Of a stretch of DNA of 64,000 nt, positions 43,380-52,460 are shown piece after piece; position 1 is the stretch's first letter; each line of letters starts with the position of its first letter. The DNA is taken from the NCBI GenBank assembly GCA_030041435.1, contig JASHNW010000060.1:40842-104841 (forward strand), written 5' to 3'. Below the pieces are notes generated by a model. It was not told the DNA's origin. It made no database searches and saw nothing but the letters and a program-made list of their open reading frames with translations. Position numbers and translations under genes: made by a program. This stretch comes from Acidobacteriaceae bacterium (GTDB lineage Bacteria; Acidobacteriota; Terriglobia; Terriglobales; Acidobacteriaceae).

Positions 43380-44306
43380 CTAATTCCGGAAGAAATTCTT
43401 TGCCAGGAAAATGACGTTCGCCGGGCGCTCGGCGAGGCGGCGCATGAAGTAGGGGTACCACTGCTCGCCGAAAGGCACATAGACCCGCACATTGTAGCCT
43501 TCCTTTACCAGGCTGCGCTGTAAATCGCGGCGTATTCCGTAGAGCATCTGGAATTCGAAGCTGGCGGGATCGATGCGCTCAGTGCGGGCGAACGCTTTGG
43601 CCGCGGCGACCATGGCATCGTCGTGGGTCGCAATGCCGTGATAGAGGCCGCTCTTCAGGAGCGTTTTCGTCAGGGCGACGAAGTTGCCGTCCACATCCTT
43701 TTTGGCGGGAAAGGCAAGGTCGGGCGGTTCGCTGTAGGCGCCCTTGCACAGGCGGATGCGAATGCCGTCGGCGAGCAGGGTTTCGATGTCCTGGGCGCTG
43801 CGGCGCAGGTAGGCCTGAATGACGATGCCGACGTGGCCGCGGTTTTCCGGGACAGCGTGGAGCTGGCGGACCAGGTCGATGGTGGCCTGGGTGTAGGGGG
43901 TGCCTTCCATATCCACGCGCACGAAGCCGTCGTTCCGGACGGCTTGCTGCACGAGGCCGGAGACGACGTCGAAGGCGAGATCGCGGCCGAGATCCATACC
44001 CATCTGCGTCAGTTTCAGACTGACGTTGGCGTTCAGCTTCGACTGCGCGATGGCGTCGAGGAGGTTGTGGTAGATCTGCCCGGACTGGCGAGCCTGGCCG
44101 GGGCTGGAGACGTTTTCGCCGAGGCTGTCGAGGGTGACGGTCATACCCTGGCTTTCGAGCGCGGCCGTTGCGCTCAGGGCATCCTCAATTCGGAATCCGG
44201 CAACAAAGCGGGAGGACATGCGGCGGCCGAGGGAGGATCGTTCGGAGAACCGGCGCAACTTCGCATTGCCAGAAAGTGCAATAAAAGTAGACCGAAGCAG
44301 AGACAT
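43380..44306 (-). CDS. Proline dehydrogenase (monofunctional)
   Basis: A 308-residue FAD-dependent proline dehydrogenase barrel. Conserved segments include VTLDSLGENVSS, VSLKLTQMGMDLG, VRVDMEGTPYT, VIQAYLRRSAQD, RLCKGAYSEP and EFQMLYGIRRDLQ with YVPFGEQWYPYFMRRLAERPAN. It oxidises proline to pyrroline-5-carboxylate at the membrane. No P5C dehydrogenase is adjacent. The ATG at 44306 has no clear ribosome site; an inverted repeat 11 bp upstream (44317-44334) may be an operator. Confidence 0.92.
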   Translation of the reverse strand: MSLLRSTFIALSGNAKLRRFSERSSLGRRMSSRFVAGFRIEDALSATAALESQGMTVTLDSLGENVSSPGQARQSGQIYHNLLDAIAQSKLNANVSLKLTQMGMDLGRDLAFDVVSGLVQQAVRNDGFVRVDMEGTPYTQATIDLVRQLHAVPENRGHVGIVIQAYLRRSAQDIETLLADGIRIRLCKGAYSEPPDLAFPAKKDVDGNFVALTKTLLKSGLYHGIATHDDAMVAAAKAFARTERIDPASFEFQMLYGIRRDLQRSLVKEGYNVRVYVPFGEQWYPYFMRRLAERPANVIFLAKNFFRN

Positions 44307-44316
44307 GTCGTTTCAA

Positions 44317-44334
44317 AATGAGCAAACGTTCATT
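44317..44334. promoter_or_regulatory. Possible TetR-type operator before proline dehydrogenase
   Basis: AATGAGCAAACGTTCATT is an imperfect 18-bp palindrome (arms AATGA/TCATT, core AACGTT) directly upstream of the proline dehydrogenase start. The remainder of the 333-bp gap to 44639 shows no gene. Confidence 0.4.
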
Positions 44335-44639
44335 CTTGCACAGGGGACAAGAGCGGCGGAAAAGAATTCATACGAATCTTGCGCACGAAAGTGCAAATGG
44401 GTGCACAATGACGCTATTGACGTCCTGGTAATCGAAGCAAGACCTTGTGGTAACCGGAACTTTGTGGAAAACGACTTTCCGGTACTTCGGCATCTAAACC
44501 ACTGAGCAACAATGTTAAGTCGCACTGCGGGGAATGCAGTATCCGCTTTCCCCGTCCGGGTCCCCCACGGCAGCAGCGCTCGGGACTTACCTCGCGCCCT
44601 GGATCGCGGGTTCACAAACTGCGCAGAGGAGATGAGATC

Positions 44640-44903
44640 ATGATGAGCAATTGCGCAAACCCAAAATGCGCCAAGCCCCTGCATTACCTGAGGGACGGGC
44701 GAGTTTTCGTGTTCGACATGCCGGATAACGGGAAATCGTTGGGCGGCAAGCGGACGCGACACATCGAACATTTCTGGCTCTGCGGGACATGCTCGCAGAC
44801 GCTGGCCATGGAACGGTCCGCCGACGGAGCGCACGTCGTTGTGCGCCCGCTCACGCGACTGAGAGCCGCGATGGCGGTAACAGGAACGGCCATGGCGAGC
44901 TGA
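44640..44903 (+). CDS. Small zinc-ribbon-like protein
   Basis: An 87-residue protein. Two cysteine pairs, CANPKC near the start and CGTC at about residues 48-51, are spaced like a zinc ribbon. The central part is strand-rich (YLRDGRVFVFDM, HFWLCGTC, HVVVRPL). No catalytic motif is recognised. ATG 44640 follows GAGGAG. A strong terminator follows at 44927-44953, so the gene is monocistronic. Confidence 0.65.
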   Translation: MMSNCANPKCAKPLHYLRDGRVFVFDMPDNGKSLGGKRTRHIEHFWLCGTCSQTLAMERSADGAHVVVRPLTRLRAAMAVTGTAMAS

Positions 44904-44926
44904 GCCGACGAATTGGCGGAAATTGC

Positions 44927-44953
44927 AAAAGCGCCCTTCGTGGGCGCTTTTTG
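44927..44953 (+). terminator. Intrinsic terminator after the zinc-ribbon gene
   Basis: Arms AAAGCGCCC and GGGCGCTTT around TTCGT, followed by TT. It separates the small zinc-ribbon gene from the cysteine leader promoter downstream. Confidence 0.85.
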
Positions 44954-44998
44954 TATGCGGTTTCACGGGTCCCGACCGTGGCCGCAGGCCGGGCATCA

Positions 44999-45027
44999 TT
45001 GACCGGCTTCCGATGAACCCCTATAGT
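44999..45027 (+). promoter_or_regulatory. Promoter of the cysteine leader / cysH
   Basis: TTGACC (44999-45004) and TATAGT (45022-45027) with a 17-base spacer. The -10 box ends eight bases before the leader-peptide ATG, so transcription should begin at or within a base or two of the start codon. Confidence 0.78.
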
Positions 45028-45035
45028 AATAAGCA

Positions 45036-45104
45036 ATGAGGCATCTTCCCACTTCGGCTACGGTTCGCGAGTGTTGTCGCGCGACGGGCCGGACTTGTGG
45101 GTAA
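45036..45104 (+). CDS. Cysteine-containing leader peptide (22 aa) of cysH
   Basis: A 22-codon frame from ATG 45036 to TAA 45104. Tandem TGT TGT codons give Cys13-Cys14, and Cys21 stands in the C-terminal Arg-Thr-Cys-Gly. Length, last four residues and the stretch CGGACTTGTGGGT before the stop are shared with the peptide at 2229-2297. The N-terminal halves are unrelated. It is followed by a terminator of the same design and then cysH. There is no ribosome site; a leaderless start is implied by the promoter position. Confidence 0.82.
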   Translation: MRHLPTSATVRECCRATGRTCG

Positions 45105-45133
45105 AACGCCTTAGACGCAAACTCGACAGGATT

Positions 45134-45183
45134 CCCATAAGCCCGTGCTACAGCTTCCATGCTGGCACGGGCTTTTTCTTTTT
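45134..45183 (+). terminator. Attenuator terminator in the cysH leader
   Basis: Arms AAGCCCGTGC (45139-45148) and GCACGGGCTT (45165-45174) with an upper CAGC/GCTG stem, then a T-rich run. The preceding CCCATAAG (45134-45141) overlaps the 5' arm and is complementary (one G-U pair) to CTTGTGGG at 45094-45101. Relative to the hairpin at 2165-2206, one lower-stem C-G pair is T-A here: a compensatory change. Confidence 0.82.
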
Positions 45184-45211
45184 ACTTCACAGCGCAGTTG
45201 GGAGAGATGGC

Positions 45212-45943
45212 GTGGCAACTCCGGAGTGGATGGGCGCAGCAGAGCGTGGAGAGCGACCGCAGGTGATGAGCATTGCCGGGGACACGGACAGAAAGGTGTC
45301 GGCTGCTCGTGCGTTCCTCGAGGAACGGCTGTACGGCGTGACGGGCGCCTGCGTAACGAGCAGTTTTCAGGCCAGCGGCGTGGTGGTCCTGGACCTGGTC
45401 AGCCAGATCCTGCCTGAGATACCGGTGCTGTTTCTCGACACCGGCTACCACTTTCAGGAGACGCTGGACTATCGCGATCGCATGGCGGAACGGCTGGGCC
45501 TGAACCTGATCAATGTGGTTCCGGAACAGACGGTAGCAGAACAGGAAGCGTTGTTTGGCATCCTGAACCAGACCGCGCCGGACCGCTGCTGCGCGATGCG
45601 CAAGGTGGAGCCGCTGTTTCGCGCACTGGAAGGGTACCGCGTCTGGGTGACGGGGCTGCGGCGGCAGCAGTCGAAGTCGCGGACGAACCTGCAGAATGAA
45701 GAAACATTCGTGCTGCCCACCGGTCGCAGGCTGGAAAAGCTGAATCCGCTGGCGGACTGGACGGCGCGCGATGTGTGGCAGTACGCCGCGAGGCACGACC
45801 TTCCGCTGCTGCCGCTGTACGAACAGGGCTACAGCAGCATCGGATGCGCGCCCTGCACCAGCCTGCCGGTGGATCCGGACGATCCGCGGTCAGGCCGGTG
45901 GGGCGGACAGAAGCTGGAGTGCGGCATCCACGTGCAGCCGTGA
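45212..45943 (+). CDS. cysH: Adenylyl-sulfate (APS) reductase, 4Fe-4S type
   Basis: A 243-residue CysH. The cluster cysteines of the APS-reducing class are present: Cys126-Cys127 (DRCCAMRKVEPL) and Cys212/Cys215 (IGCAPCTS). The catalytic Cys237 lies in KLECGIH. The substrate loop SSFQASGVVVLDL and LFLDTGYHFQETLDY are intact. It reduces APS to sulfite with thioredoxin, feeding the sulfite reductase at the left of the window. GTG 45212 with GGGAGAG upstream is the first credible start after the attenuator; an open frame reaching 45071 would overlap the leader and terminator and is rejected. An ATG at 45230 is also possible. Confidence 0.93.
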   Translation: MATPEWMGAAERGERPQVMSIAGDTDRKVSAARAFLEERLYGVTGACVTSSFQASGVVVLDLVSQILPEIPVLFLDTGYHFQETLDYRDRMAERLGLNLINVVPEQTVAEQEALFGILNQTAPDRCCAMRKVEPLFRALEGYRVWVTGLRRQQSKSRTNLQNEETFVLPTGRRLEKLNPLADWTARDVWQYAARHDLPLLPLYEQGYSSIGCAPCTSLPVDPDDPRSGRWGGQKLECGIHVQP

Positions 45944-46024
45944 GGAAGCGGGTAGGTGCGAGCCGGTAGCCTGTGGCACGCAGGTGTTGCGGCTGAGGAG
46001 CGCGGTCTCAGCTGCGCCCTGGAG

Positions 46025-46612
46025 TCAGGAACGGCGGAAGCGGCGGAGCGCGCCTGCAGCTCCGGCGGCGGCGATGACCTTGAGAGTGTCGCCGGGCAGG
46101 AAGGGCGCAACCGCGAGGGTGATGGTGGTCGCGGCTGACTGGCGGGTGAACACGCTGAACCACGCTGCACCGGCGAGCAGGATGAGGGCGCTGCCAATTG
46201 CGGCGGCCAGCAGAGACGCGGCAAATCCGTTGCGGACGGAGCTCGTGAGGCGGCGGCGGAGAATTCCGGTGAGAGCGGCGGCGGCGGGATAGGAGAGCAG
46301 ATAGCCACCCGTAGGGCCGAAGAGATGGAGGAAGCCTGCGGAGCCGACCGGGCTGAAGACGGGCAGGCCGGCCATGCCCTCGAGCAGGTAGAGAACGAGC
46401 GCCGAAGCGGCTAGGCCGGGCGAGAGGACGAGGCCCAGCAGCAGCACTGCGAAGGTCTGGAGGGTGATGGGAACCGGCGTGAACCAAAGCGGTACCGCGA
46501 TGTGCGCGCAGATGGCGACGAGCAGCGAGCCGAGGAGGATTTCGACGGCGCGGCGGCCCAGCGCAGGCTGAGCGACGGGGAGGGATTGCGGTGCGGCTGA
46601 GGCAGAGTGCAT
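46025..46612 (-). CDS. bioY: Biotin transporter S component BioY
   Basis: A 195-residue membrane protein with about six helices. BioY motifs are seen in VPLWFTPVPITLQTFAVLLLG, YLLEGMAGLPVFS and the GPTGGYLLSYPAAAALTG segment. It binds and imports biotin, alone or with an ECF energy-coupling module; no EcfA/EcfT genes are nearby. ATG 46612 follows GGAG. It is convergent with cysH. Confidence 0.92.
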   Translation of the reverse strand: MHSASAAPQSLPVAQPALGRRAVEILLGSLLVAICAHIAVPLWFTPVPITLQTFAVLLLGLVLSPGLAASALVLYLLEGMAGLPVFSPVGSAGFLHLFGPTGGYLLSYPAAAALTGILRRRLTSSVRNGFAASLLAAAIGSALILLAGAAWFSVFTRQSAATTITLAVAPFLPGDTLKVIAAAGAAGALRRFRRS

Positions 46613-46875
46613 ATCGGCTCCGGAGCTACACAGGATCGTCGTGATGTTCGGCACGCGCGCGTGTGCTGCTGCGATGCTGGACGATGTGCCGAGTGACGGC
46701 CAGGACTGCCCAGATGAGCACAACGGTGCACGCTACATAGATGCCGTAGAGAACCAGCACAGGTGTCAGGATAACAAAGAGGGAAAGGAAACGCTCACCC
46801 TGCCCGGGCCTGGCTGCCGCGATGCGCTTGCCCTATCGGCGGCGCAGGCCGGAAGTCGACGATGTGTGGGATATG

Positions 46876-48240
46876 CTAAACGGCCGCAGAGCCGGAGTCC
46901 TGTTCCGGCCCGTGCAATCGTCGGATACTATCGCCTGCAATTTCGCGACTCATCAGAAACAGAAGAAAAAGCGCGAGGCAGAAATCGGCCAGCGCGGCCT
47001 GCCGCATGAGAAGGAATGACTCGAGAGAGCGCTGCTGTCCATGATTGGTGAGCGCGGAGACCGTCTCGCTGGCAGGTCCAAAAGACATGGCGACCAGGAG
47101 AAGCGCCATCACGACTCCCTTCCAGCGATGCGCCTTCGCCAACATACTTGCAAATACGAAAGGCAGACAGATGTAAATGAGTATCCCATCGTACGCGCGG
47201 TGGTAGGTAGCGGTCAGCCCCAGAGCGATCCAGGTCGTGGTGCAGAGGAGGGCTTGTCGCTCCTCCCGCGCACCTCTCGTCAGAACAAGCGCCGCAAAGG
47301 CACAGGCCAGCAGGATGAGGTCGCAAACCAGCGAAGAGAGGATGCCGGGCGAATGCCAGAATCCGACCATGGATTTGAGCGAGGTGATCTGAACGGCAAG
47401 CGAAGTCACCTCGCGGGTGGTCGGACTCATCGAAGAGTCACCCGACATTTCAGAAGCCAGGATGGAGCGATAGCCATGCAGTTGCATCCAGAACTGGCCG
47501 CTGCAGACCAAATAGAGGACCGCCACCAGGCATAAGCCGAGCAGCACGATCGAGGCCCTGGCTGCGACTTTCCGCGACTGCGGCTCAGGCAACAGAAACA
47601 TCGGGATCAATACCCAGGCAGCCACATGGGGCTTGAGCGCGAGGGCCAACCCAAGCGCCACCGATCCTGGCCAGGGCGAACGATGGTGGCGGAGTGTGAA
47701 GGCGCAGACTGCGAGGCTTGCCGCCGGAATACACAGGTTGCCGAGAGCCATGGCCGACAGGAGATACGGGCTGAACAAAACGACCAGGATGAGCAGGACG
47801 CGTGCAGGCAAACCTAGGCTGAAGTGGCTCGCTGAGCGCATCGTCAGAGCGGTGAGGCCTGCAGCCAGAAGCCCCGCCCACAGCGCGGTGAGAAGCAACA
47901 GCATAGGCTCCGACGGCAGCGTGGTGAAGGGGAGGAGCAGGATGAGCGTCACAGGCGGATAAACCGGCGCATGGCCGACCCAGTTTCGGGGGACGATGAA
48001 TCCGGCTCTCAGGAACACAGTCTTGATATTCGCAGTGCTGTAGGCGTCTATGTGGTGCGACAGGCACCACGCGGAAGCAAGCACAGTTCTGAGGTCGCTC
48101 GACGGAATCTGCGAAGATCCGGAATGAAGGAAAGGAAAGAAGGGAGCGGCATAGAGGGTCACGAGCATTGCCGCGACGAGGGCTTCACCGAACATCGAGG
48201 CTCTTTGCGGACGAGTGACCTCAGGCGAGATGGCAGGCAT
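46876..48240 (-). CDS. Polytopic membrane protein, GT87/DUF2029-like
   Basis: A 454-residue protein with about ten membrane helices. An acidic motif after the first helix (SSDLRTVLAS) and a HAPVYPPVTLILLLPF loop resemble the polyprenol-phosphate-dependent mannosyltransferase superfamily. A long extracytoplasmic loop lies around residue 255-290. It may transfer a sugar to a cell-envelope acceptor; substrate unknown. It is divergent from a second protein of the same general type at 49037-50206. Confidence 0.65.
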   Translation of the reverse strand: MPAISPEVTRPQRASMFGEALVAAMLVTLYAAPFFPFLHSGSSQIPSSDLRTVLASAWCLSHHIDAYSTANIKTVFLRAGFIVPRNWVGHAPVYPPVTLILLLPFTTLPSEPMLLLLTALWAGLLAAGLTALTMRSASHFSLGLPARVLLILVVLFSPYLLSAMALGNLCIPAASLAVCAFTLRHHRSPWPGSVALGLALALKPHVAAWVLIPMFLLPEPQSRKVAARASIVLLGLCLVAVLYLVCSGQFWMQLHGYRSILASEMSGDSSMSPTTREVTSLAVQITSLKSMVGFWHSPGILSSLVCDLILLACAFAALVLTRGAREERQALLCTTTWIALGLTATYHRAYDGILIYICLPFVFASMLAKAHRWKGVVMALLLVAMSFGPASETVSALTNHGQQRSLESFLLMRQAALADFCLALFLLFLMSREIAGDSIRRLHGPEQDSGSAAV

Positions 48241-48830
48241 ACCTAGATTTCCCCCGACTGTTATGGTGCCATCGTATATTTGTCAGCGCTGGGGAACTCT
48301 CCTGTGTGGTCAAAAGAAGCAACAATTCCGGCACGATCCGAGCAATGAGGGCACCGGAGACTGGCCAAGCCTCGCCCGGGGTACCTCGACATCCGCACGA
48401 ATCACGCCTGCAAGCCCGATCCCGCCAGGCGCTGCGGTCCTGAGAGGCTGCTTTCGAGCCCCCTTCGCGCAAAGAACGCCGCCCTTGACCCGATTCCTCT
48501 TTTGCCAGAAAATCCCAACTATCGGGGCGAAGCACTATTTGAAATCGCTCTTTCCAGAGATTCGTTAGTTAGTATCTGGAGTGCGTTTCAGGCCCGCCAA
48601 TCAAGCTCGGGAGAGGCTTGACCGCCAGGATCTCCAGTTTCGACTGATCCAGAAATCCGGGGCGCCTCATCTGGCTAGATTTACAGAATCAACCTGGACG
48701 GAATTACGGGGGCAAGTCAACTGGGAGCTCAGACGGTTCCCCTTCCGCTCTCTCCAATGATCACCGCCCGCTGAGATACGCTGGACAGTGTGAACCTCAC
48801 CGGTAGCAGTCTCGGAGCGGTCCTCACGCT
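48241..48830. other. 590-bp AT-richer gap without recognisable genes
   Basis: Nothing resembling a conserved gene was found on either strand. Base composition falls from here to about 50250, compared with the GC-rich flanks, which suggests acquired or relaxed DNA. Confidence 0.4.
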
Positions 48831-49037
48831 GTGGATCCCACGTACCCAGCCGATCGCCGGCACACCGATGCTCTTCCAAGCATGTCTTCCAACGCGGTTT
48901 CTCACTGTGCCACCCGTGAAGGGGCTCAGACCCCTACTCCAGCGGACAATGACCCGGAGTACCATCAATACGCTTCTGCTCCCGATGTTCCACGTTTCGC
49001 ACCTGTCGATGTAAACGACGAGGAATTCTACTTTTAA
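48831..49037 (+). CDS. Possible small acidic protein coupled to the GT87-like gene
   Basis: A 68-codon frame from a GTG, rich in Asp, Pro, Ala and His and ending in NDEEFYF. Its TAA stop overlaps the ATG of the next gene (TAATG), an arrangement that often signals translational coupling. There is no ribosome site or family resemblance, so it may be spurious. Confidence 0.25.
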   Translation: MDPTYPADRRHTDALPSMSSNAVSHCATREGAQTPTPADNDPEYHQYASAPDVPRFAPVDVNDEEFYF

Positions 49038-50206
49038 TGATCATGAAATCAAGAACCGAATCTCAAGGAAGAGACTATGGTCGACTCTTTCTGTTTTTCC
49101 TGCTCTGTGCGCCTTTGGCCCTTGTGACAGTTCACGATCTCGCGAATGGTAATGACATCCAAAGTGATTTTACGATCTATTGGGCAGCAGGGCGCTTGCT
49201 TCTACAGCACCAAAATCCTTATTCAGCGGCCGCAACATATGCCGTGGAAAAAGCCCAGGGCTGGCGCTGGGAGTATTGGCCGTTTCATTATCCTCCATGG
49301 AGTTTGTGGCTGATCATTATTTTTGGGAAGTTCTCCTTGTATACAGCCCGAACGGCTTGGTTTGCATTGTCTCTCGTTCTCATGGTACTTTCGGCGTTCG
49401 GTCTTTGGCGTTACTTCGGCGGAGAAAAACGCCAATGGTGGGTGCCGGCTCTCCTTCTGCTGACATTTGTTCCGTTCGGCGCGGTCGAACACATGGGGCA
49501 GATTACCCCTTTGATGCTTGTTAGTCTTACCTCCTTCCTCCTTTTGGAAAGAGCTGGCTACCAGTTCTTGGCGGGGATTTCTCTGCTTGGCATGAGTTTC
49601 AAGCCGCAGTTGCTCTGGCTTGTTTTCATTGCTATCGCTTTGTGGGCAATGAAGAACAAGAACGTGCGGTTTCTTTGCGGAGCCGCGCTGTCCCTGACAA
49701 TCGCCTGGCTGGTGGCCTTAGCCTTTGACCCTAAAGCCCTACATTTCGTCCAGGACTCCTATGGAGAAACCATGGGCATAAGCTGCGGGGTTGGAGGAGC
49801 ACTGCGTCTTTGGTTTGGCGTAGATCACAGATGGCTTCAATATGTGCCGTGCGTCGGAGGAGCCGGCTGGTTCCTGTGGTATTGGGAAAAGAATGTACAT
49901 GAGTGGGAATGGTCGCGCCACATTCCTCTTCTGGGGTTGGTTTCATTACTCAGCTCTCCGTATTTCTGGTATCACGACATTGTTTTGGTTCTCCCGACCT
50001 TTGTCGCAGTAGCGGCGCGAGGAGGCTATCGCTCAATTCTTGTCGTTGGAATGTGGTTTCTTATCCAAATGTCTATAGTTATCCCCCAAGTGTATTCTTA
50101 CCAGGCTTCTCTGCAATCGGTTTTGAGCTTGCTCTGGGTTGGATTCTGGTTCTTATCTACAGCAGTCCTCAAAGGAGAAAATGAACGAGAGTTCACGGTC
50201 TCCTGA
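49037..50206 (+). CDS. GT87 (DUF2029) family membrane glycosyltransferase
   Basis: A 389-residue protein with about ten membrane helices. The GT87 hallmarks are present: the acidic DFTIYWAAGRLLL motif after helix 1, HYPPWSLWLIIIF, GQITPLMLVSLTSFLLLERAGY and SFKPQLLWLVF. Family members add mannose from polyprenyl phosphate to envelope glycans. The gene is visibly lower in GC than the window average, suggesting horizontal origin. The start may be ATG 49037 or the ATG two codons on. Confidence 0.8.
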   Translation: MIMKSRTESQGRDYGRLFLFFLLCAPLALVTVHDLANGNDIQSDFTIYWAAGRLLLQHQNPYSAAATYAVEKAQGWRWEYWPFHYPPWSLWLIIIFGKFSLYTARTAWFALSLVLMVLSAFGLWRYFGGEKRQWWVPALLLLTFVPFGAVEHMGQITPLMLVSLTSFLLLERAGYQFLAGISLLGMSFKPQLLWLVFIAIALWAMKNKNVRFLCGAALSLTIAWLVALAFDPKALHFVQDSYGETMGISCGVGGALRLWFGVDHRWLQYVPCVGGAGWFLWYWEKNVHEWEWSRHIPLLGLVSLLSSPYFWYHDIVLVLPTFVAVAARGGYRSILVVGMWFLIQMSIVIPQVYSYQASLQSVLSLLWVGFWFLSTAVLKGENEREFTVS

Positions 50207-50528
50207 GCGTCTGCGGTACGGTTTTGTGTCTCCTCACCCCGCACTTCATTCTCTTGACCTCACTCCTCCCGGTGTATTTCCCTGTGGATAACGGTACGGG
50301 AGCCGTCAATTAGCTGGGTGCTCTTTTGCCTCCATTCCGGGTGTCGATCTGACATGGTGCCGATGAAAGAAGCCACAGAGCTGCCGGGCCGGCCGACAAA
50401 CAACCAAACCTCGAAGGAGAAAGGGATCGCGAGAGCGGGTTGAGGGCAGGGTCAGGTGCGCGATGGGCGAGTGGCTCGTTGGTGCCGCAGAGAGTGCTGC
50501 AAAGTCCTGGGCATGCGGGAGCGAGGCA

Positions 50529-50557
50529 TTGTCGGCACGGGGGATTCCCGGTAAACT
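50529..50557 (+). promoter_or_regulatory. rpmB promoter
   Basis: TTGTCG (50529-50534), 17 bases, TAAACT (50552-50557). The roughly 100-base leader that follows holds hairpins, including CGGAGC/GCTCCG beside the CGGAG ribosome site. Between 50207 and 50528 nothing else is recognised. Confidence 0.6.
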
Positions 50558-50660
50558 GAATATTCGGCGCTGCGGGTCCTCCGCAGCTGCGGAACCACGC
50601 GAATTTTGGCCGGCGGGCGAGAATCGCAGATTTTCGGAGCGCAGCTCCGCGGAGACGGAT

Positions 50661-50852
50661 ATGGCACAGGTTTGTGATATTTGCGGCAAGGGTCCGCAGT
50701 TCGGCAACAACATCTCGCATGCGCATAACGTGACCAGGCGGCGCTGGAATGTGAATCTGCACCCGGTGAAGGCCAAGGTGAATGGTGGAGCGAAACGGCT
50801 GCGCGTGTGCAGCAGCTGTCTTAAGGCGGGCAAGGTGGTCAAGGCGGGCTGA
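50661..50852 (+). CDS. rpmB: 50S ribosomal protein L28
   Basis: A 63-residue L28. It starts [28 protein letters not shown] and has the second cysteine pair in [11 protein letters not shown], so it is the zinc-binding (C+) form. It sits near the exit side of the 50S subunit. ATG 50661 follows GGAG. Confidence 0.95.
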   Translation: MAQVCDICGKGPQFGNNISHAHNVTRRRWNVNLHPVKAKVNGGAKRLRVCSSCLKAGKVVKAG

Positions 50853-50969
50853 CGGCGACCGTCCAGGAAGCGGCCGGCGATAAGGGGGCAGCCGAAAACC
50901 GGTCCGTTGAGAAACAGCCGGTAGCTGGTAGCTCGCAGGCAATTGCGCTTCGCTAAGAAACGGTTCGCC

Positions 50970-52019
50970 TCAGGAGCCAGGGGCGATGCGGCCGGTTGCC
51001 GGTGTCCTGGTGATGGCGAGGCGAATCGCCGCTTCGGGTGCGGCGTTGTCGAAGCGGACCTGATCCTCTCCGGTTCGAACAATTCCCAATTTCTTCCACA
51101 GGCGGTCGAGGTCGATGGTGGCCGGCGTGTCGCTCATGCGGTCGTACATCTGCTCCAGAACGCGTGTGCCGGTGGCGGCGTCGCCGATGTGCAGGGCCTT
51201 GCGGATGGGCCAGTCCTGATCGATGGTGCCGCCGGCGGCGACGATAGCGCGCAGCGCGTCCTCGAGACCGCGGCGATTATGCGTCTGTTCGCGGATGGCG
51301 ACGTCGGCGAGCAGGCAAAACTGCGCGCCGCCCCAGTAGGTGCGCCCCCACGTGGGTGTGTGGTCGAGGCCCTCGTCGCCGGGCTGCGGATCGCCTTTGG
51401 GCATGTCGCGCACCATGTCGGCCCAGATCTTTTCCGGCGTCAGCAGGCCGTTCTGCACGCGGGCGATCGGCTCGATGTAGACCGCTAATCCTTCTTCAAT
51501 CCAGTGGTGGGCGTCTTCCTGCGAAGGGAAGGCGGTATGGACAAGCTCGTGAGTCATCATCCAGTCATCGTCGAGGTCTTCAGTGGTGGTGTGCTGTCCG
51601 ACGCGCATGCGGCTGAAAGCGGAGAAGCCGCCGACATCGCCCCAGCTTGTGCCCTGGAGAATGCCGCGTGCATCCGCGACCGGCTGGATGAGAATGCGGT
51701 CGCGGGGAACGGGGAATCGGCCGTAATACGTGGCGACGGAACTGGCCGCGGTCTCAACCCAGCGCATGATTTGCGTGGTGGGCAAATCGAACGAGCCGGG
51801 AGCGAAGTCGACCTGGAGGGTGGCGCCGCCCACGCGGAAGGTTTGGGACGAGGCGACGGGAGAGTCCCACGGGGGCCCGTGATGTTCGCGACCGGTCAAG
51901 CCCGATTGGGCGTGTGCTGTTGGCGGGGCCATCGCTGCAGACGCGAGCATGAACAACAGGGGAAGAAACGATGCGGCGCGGCGACGGTCCGATTGGGCTG
52001 GTCGCCGCGTCGCGGTCAC
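50970..52019 (-). CDS. Secreted HExxH metallopeptidase-like protein
   Basis: A 349-residue exported protein with an N-terminal signal peptide ending near AHA. The zinc site H157-E158-x-x-H161 ([11 protein letters not shown]) is followed by the glutamate of WIEEGLAVY (Glu175/176), the gluzincin arrangement seen in aminopeptidase-like families. A substrate is not evident. Its GTG start overlaps the stop of msrB by four bases (GTGA), so it is translationally coupled to that gene. Confidence 0.75.
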   Translation of the reverse strand: MTATRRPAQSDRRRAASFLPLLFMLASAAMAPPTAHAQSGLTGREHHGPPWDSPVASSQTFRVGGATLQVDFAPGSFDLPTTQIMRWVETAASSVATYYGRFPVPRDRILIQPVADARGILQGTSWGDVGGFSAFSRMRVGQHTTTEDLDDDWMMTHELVHTAFPSQEDAHHWIEEGLAVYIEPIARVQNGLLTPEKIWADMVRDMPKGDPQPGDEGLDHTPTWGRTYWGGAQFCLLADVAIREQTHNRRGLEDALRAIVAAGGTIDQDWPIRKALHIGDAATGTRVLEQMYDRMSDTPATIDLDRLWKKLGIVRTGEDQVRFDNAAPEAAIRLAITRTPATGRIAPGS

Positions 52020-52426
52020 TTCGCCTTCTCGAAGTTGAGAGAGGCGGAGTTGATGCAGTAGCGGAGGCCCGTCGGACGGGGCCCGTCGGGAAAGACATGG
52101 CCAAGATGCGAACCGCAGCGGGCGCAGGTGGCCTCGATGCGGCGCATGCCGTAGCTATTGTCTTCGTGGGTCTCGACGGCGTCAGGGGTAACGGGCAGCC
52201 AGAAACTGGGCCATCCGCTGCCGGAATCGAATTTTGTGCCGGACGTGAAGAGTTCCGCACCGCAGGCGACACAGTGGTAGGTACCGGTGTCGTGATTCTG
52301 GTAGAGCGCGCCGGAGAAGGCGGGCTCGGTGCCCTTCTCGCGGGCGATGCGGTATTGCTCGGGGGTAAGCTGGGCGCGCCACTCGGCGTCCGTCTTCTCG
52401 ATTTTTTCGGTCTTCGTGTCGGTCAT
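52016..52426 (-). CDS. msrB: Peptide methionine-(R)-sulfoxide reductase
   Basis: A 136-residue MsrB. Structural zinc is bound by Cys52/Cys55 and Cys101/Cys104, and the catalytic cysteine is Cys124 in RYCINSASL. Substrate-site residues GSGWPSFW are present. It repairs oxidised methionine with thioredoxin. The ATG at 52426 follows AGGAG; the longer open frame upstream is low-complexity. It lies 34 bases after ridA and overlaps the peptidase gene, giving a three-gene operon. Confidence 0.95.
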   Translation of the reverse strand: MTDTKTEKIEKTDAEWRAQLTPEQYRIAREKGTEPAFSGALYQNHDTGTYHCVACGAELFTSGTKFDSGSGWPSFWLPVTPDAVETHEDNSYGMRRIEATCARCGSHLGHVFPDGPRPTGLRYCINSASLNFEKAK

Positions 52427-52460
52427 TGATGTCTCCTGTTGGGTTCGATGAGAGCGGCGA

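Noticed and set aside
45071..45211. N-terminal extension of the cysH frame back to 45071
   Set aside because: It overlaps the leader peptide and the terminator hairpin and is rich in improbable residues; the CysH family begins downstream, where a ribosome site precedes GTG 45212.
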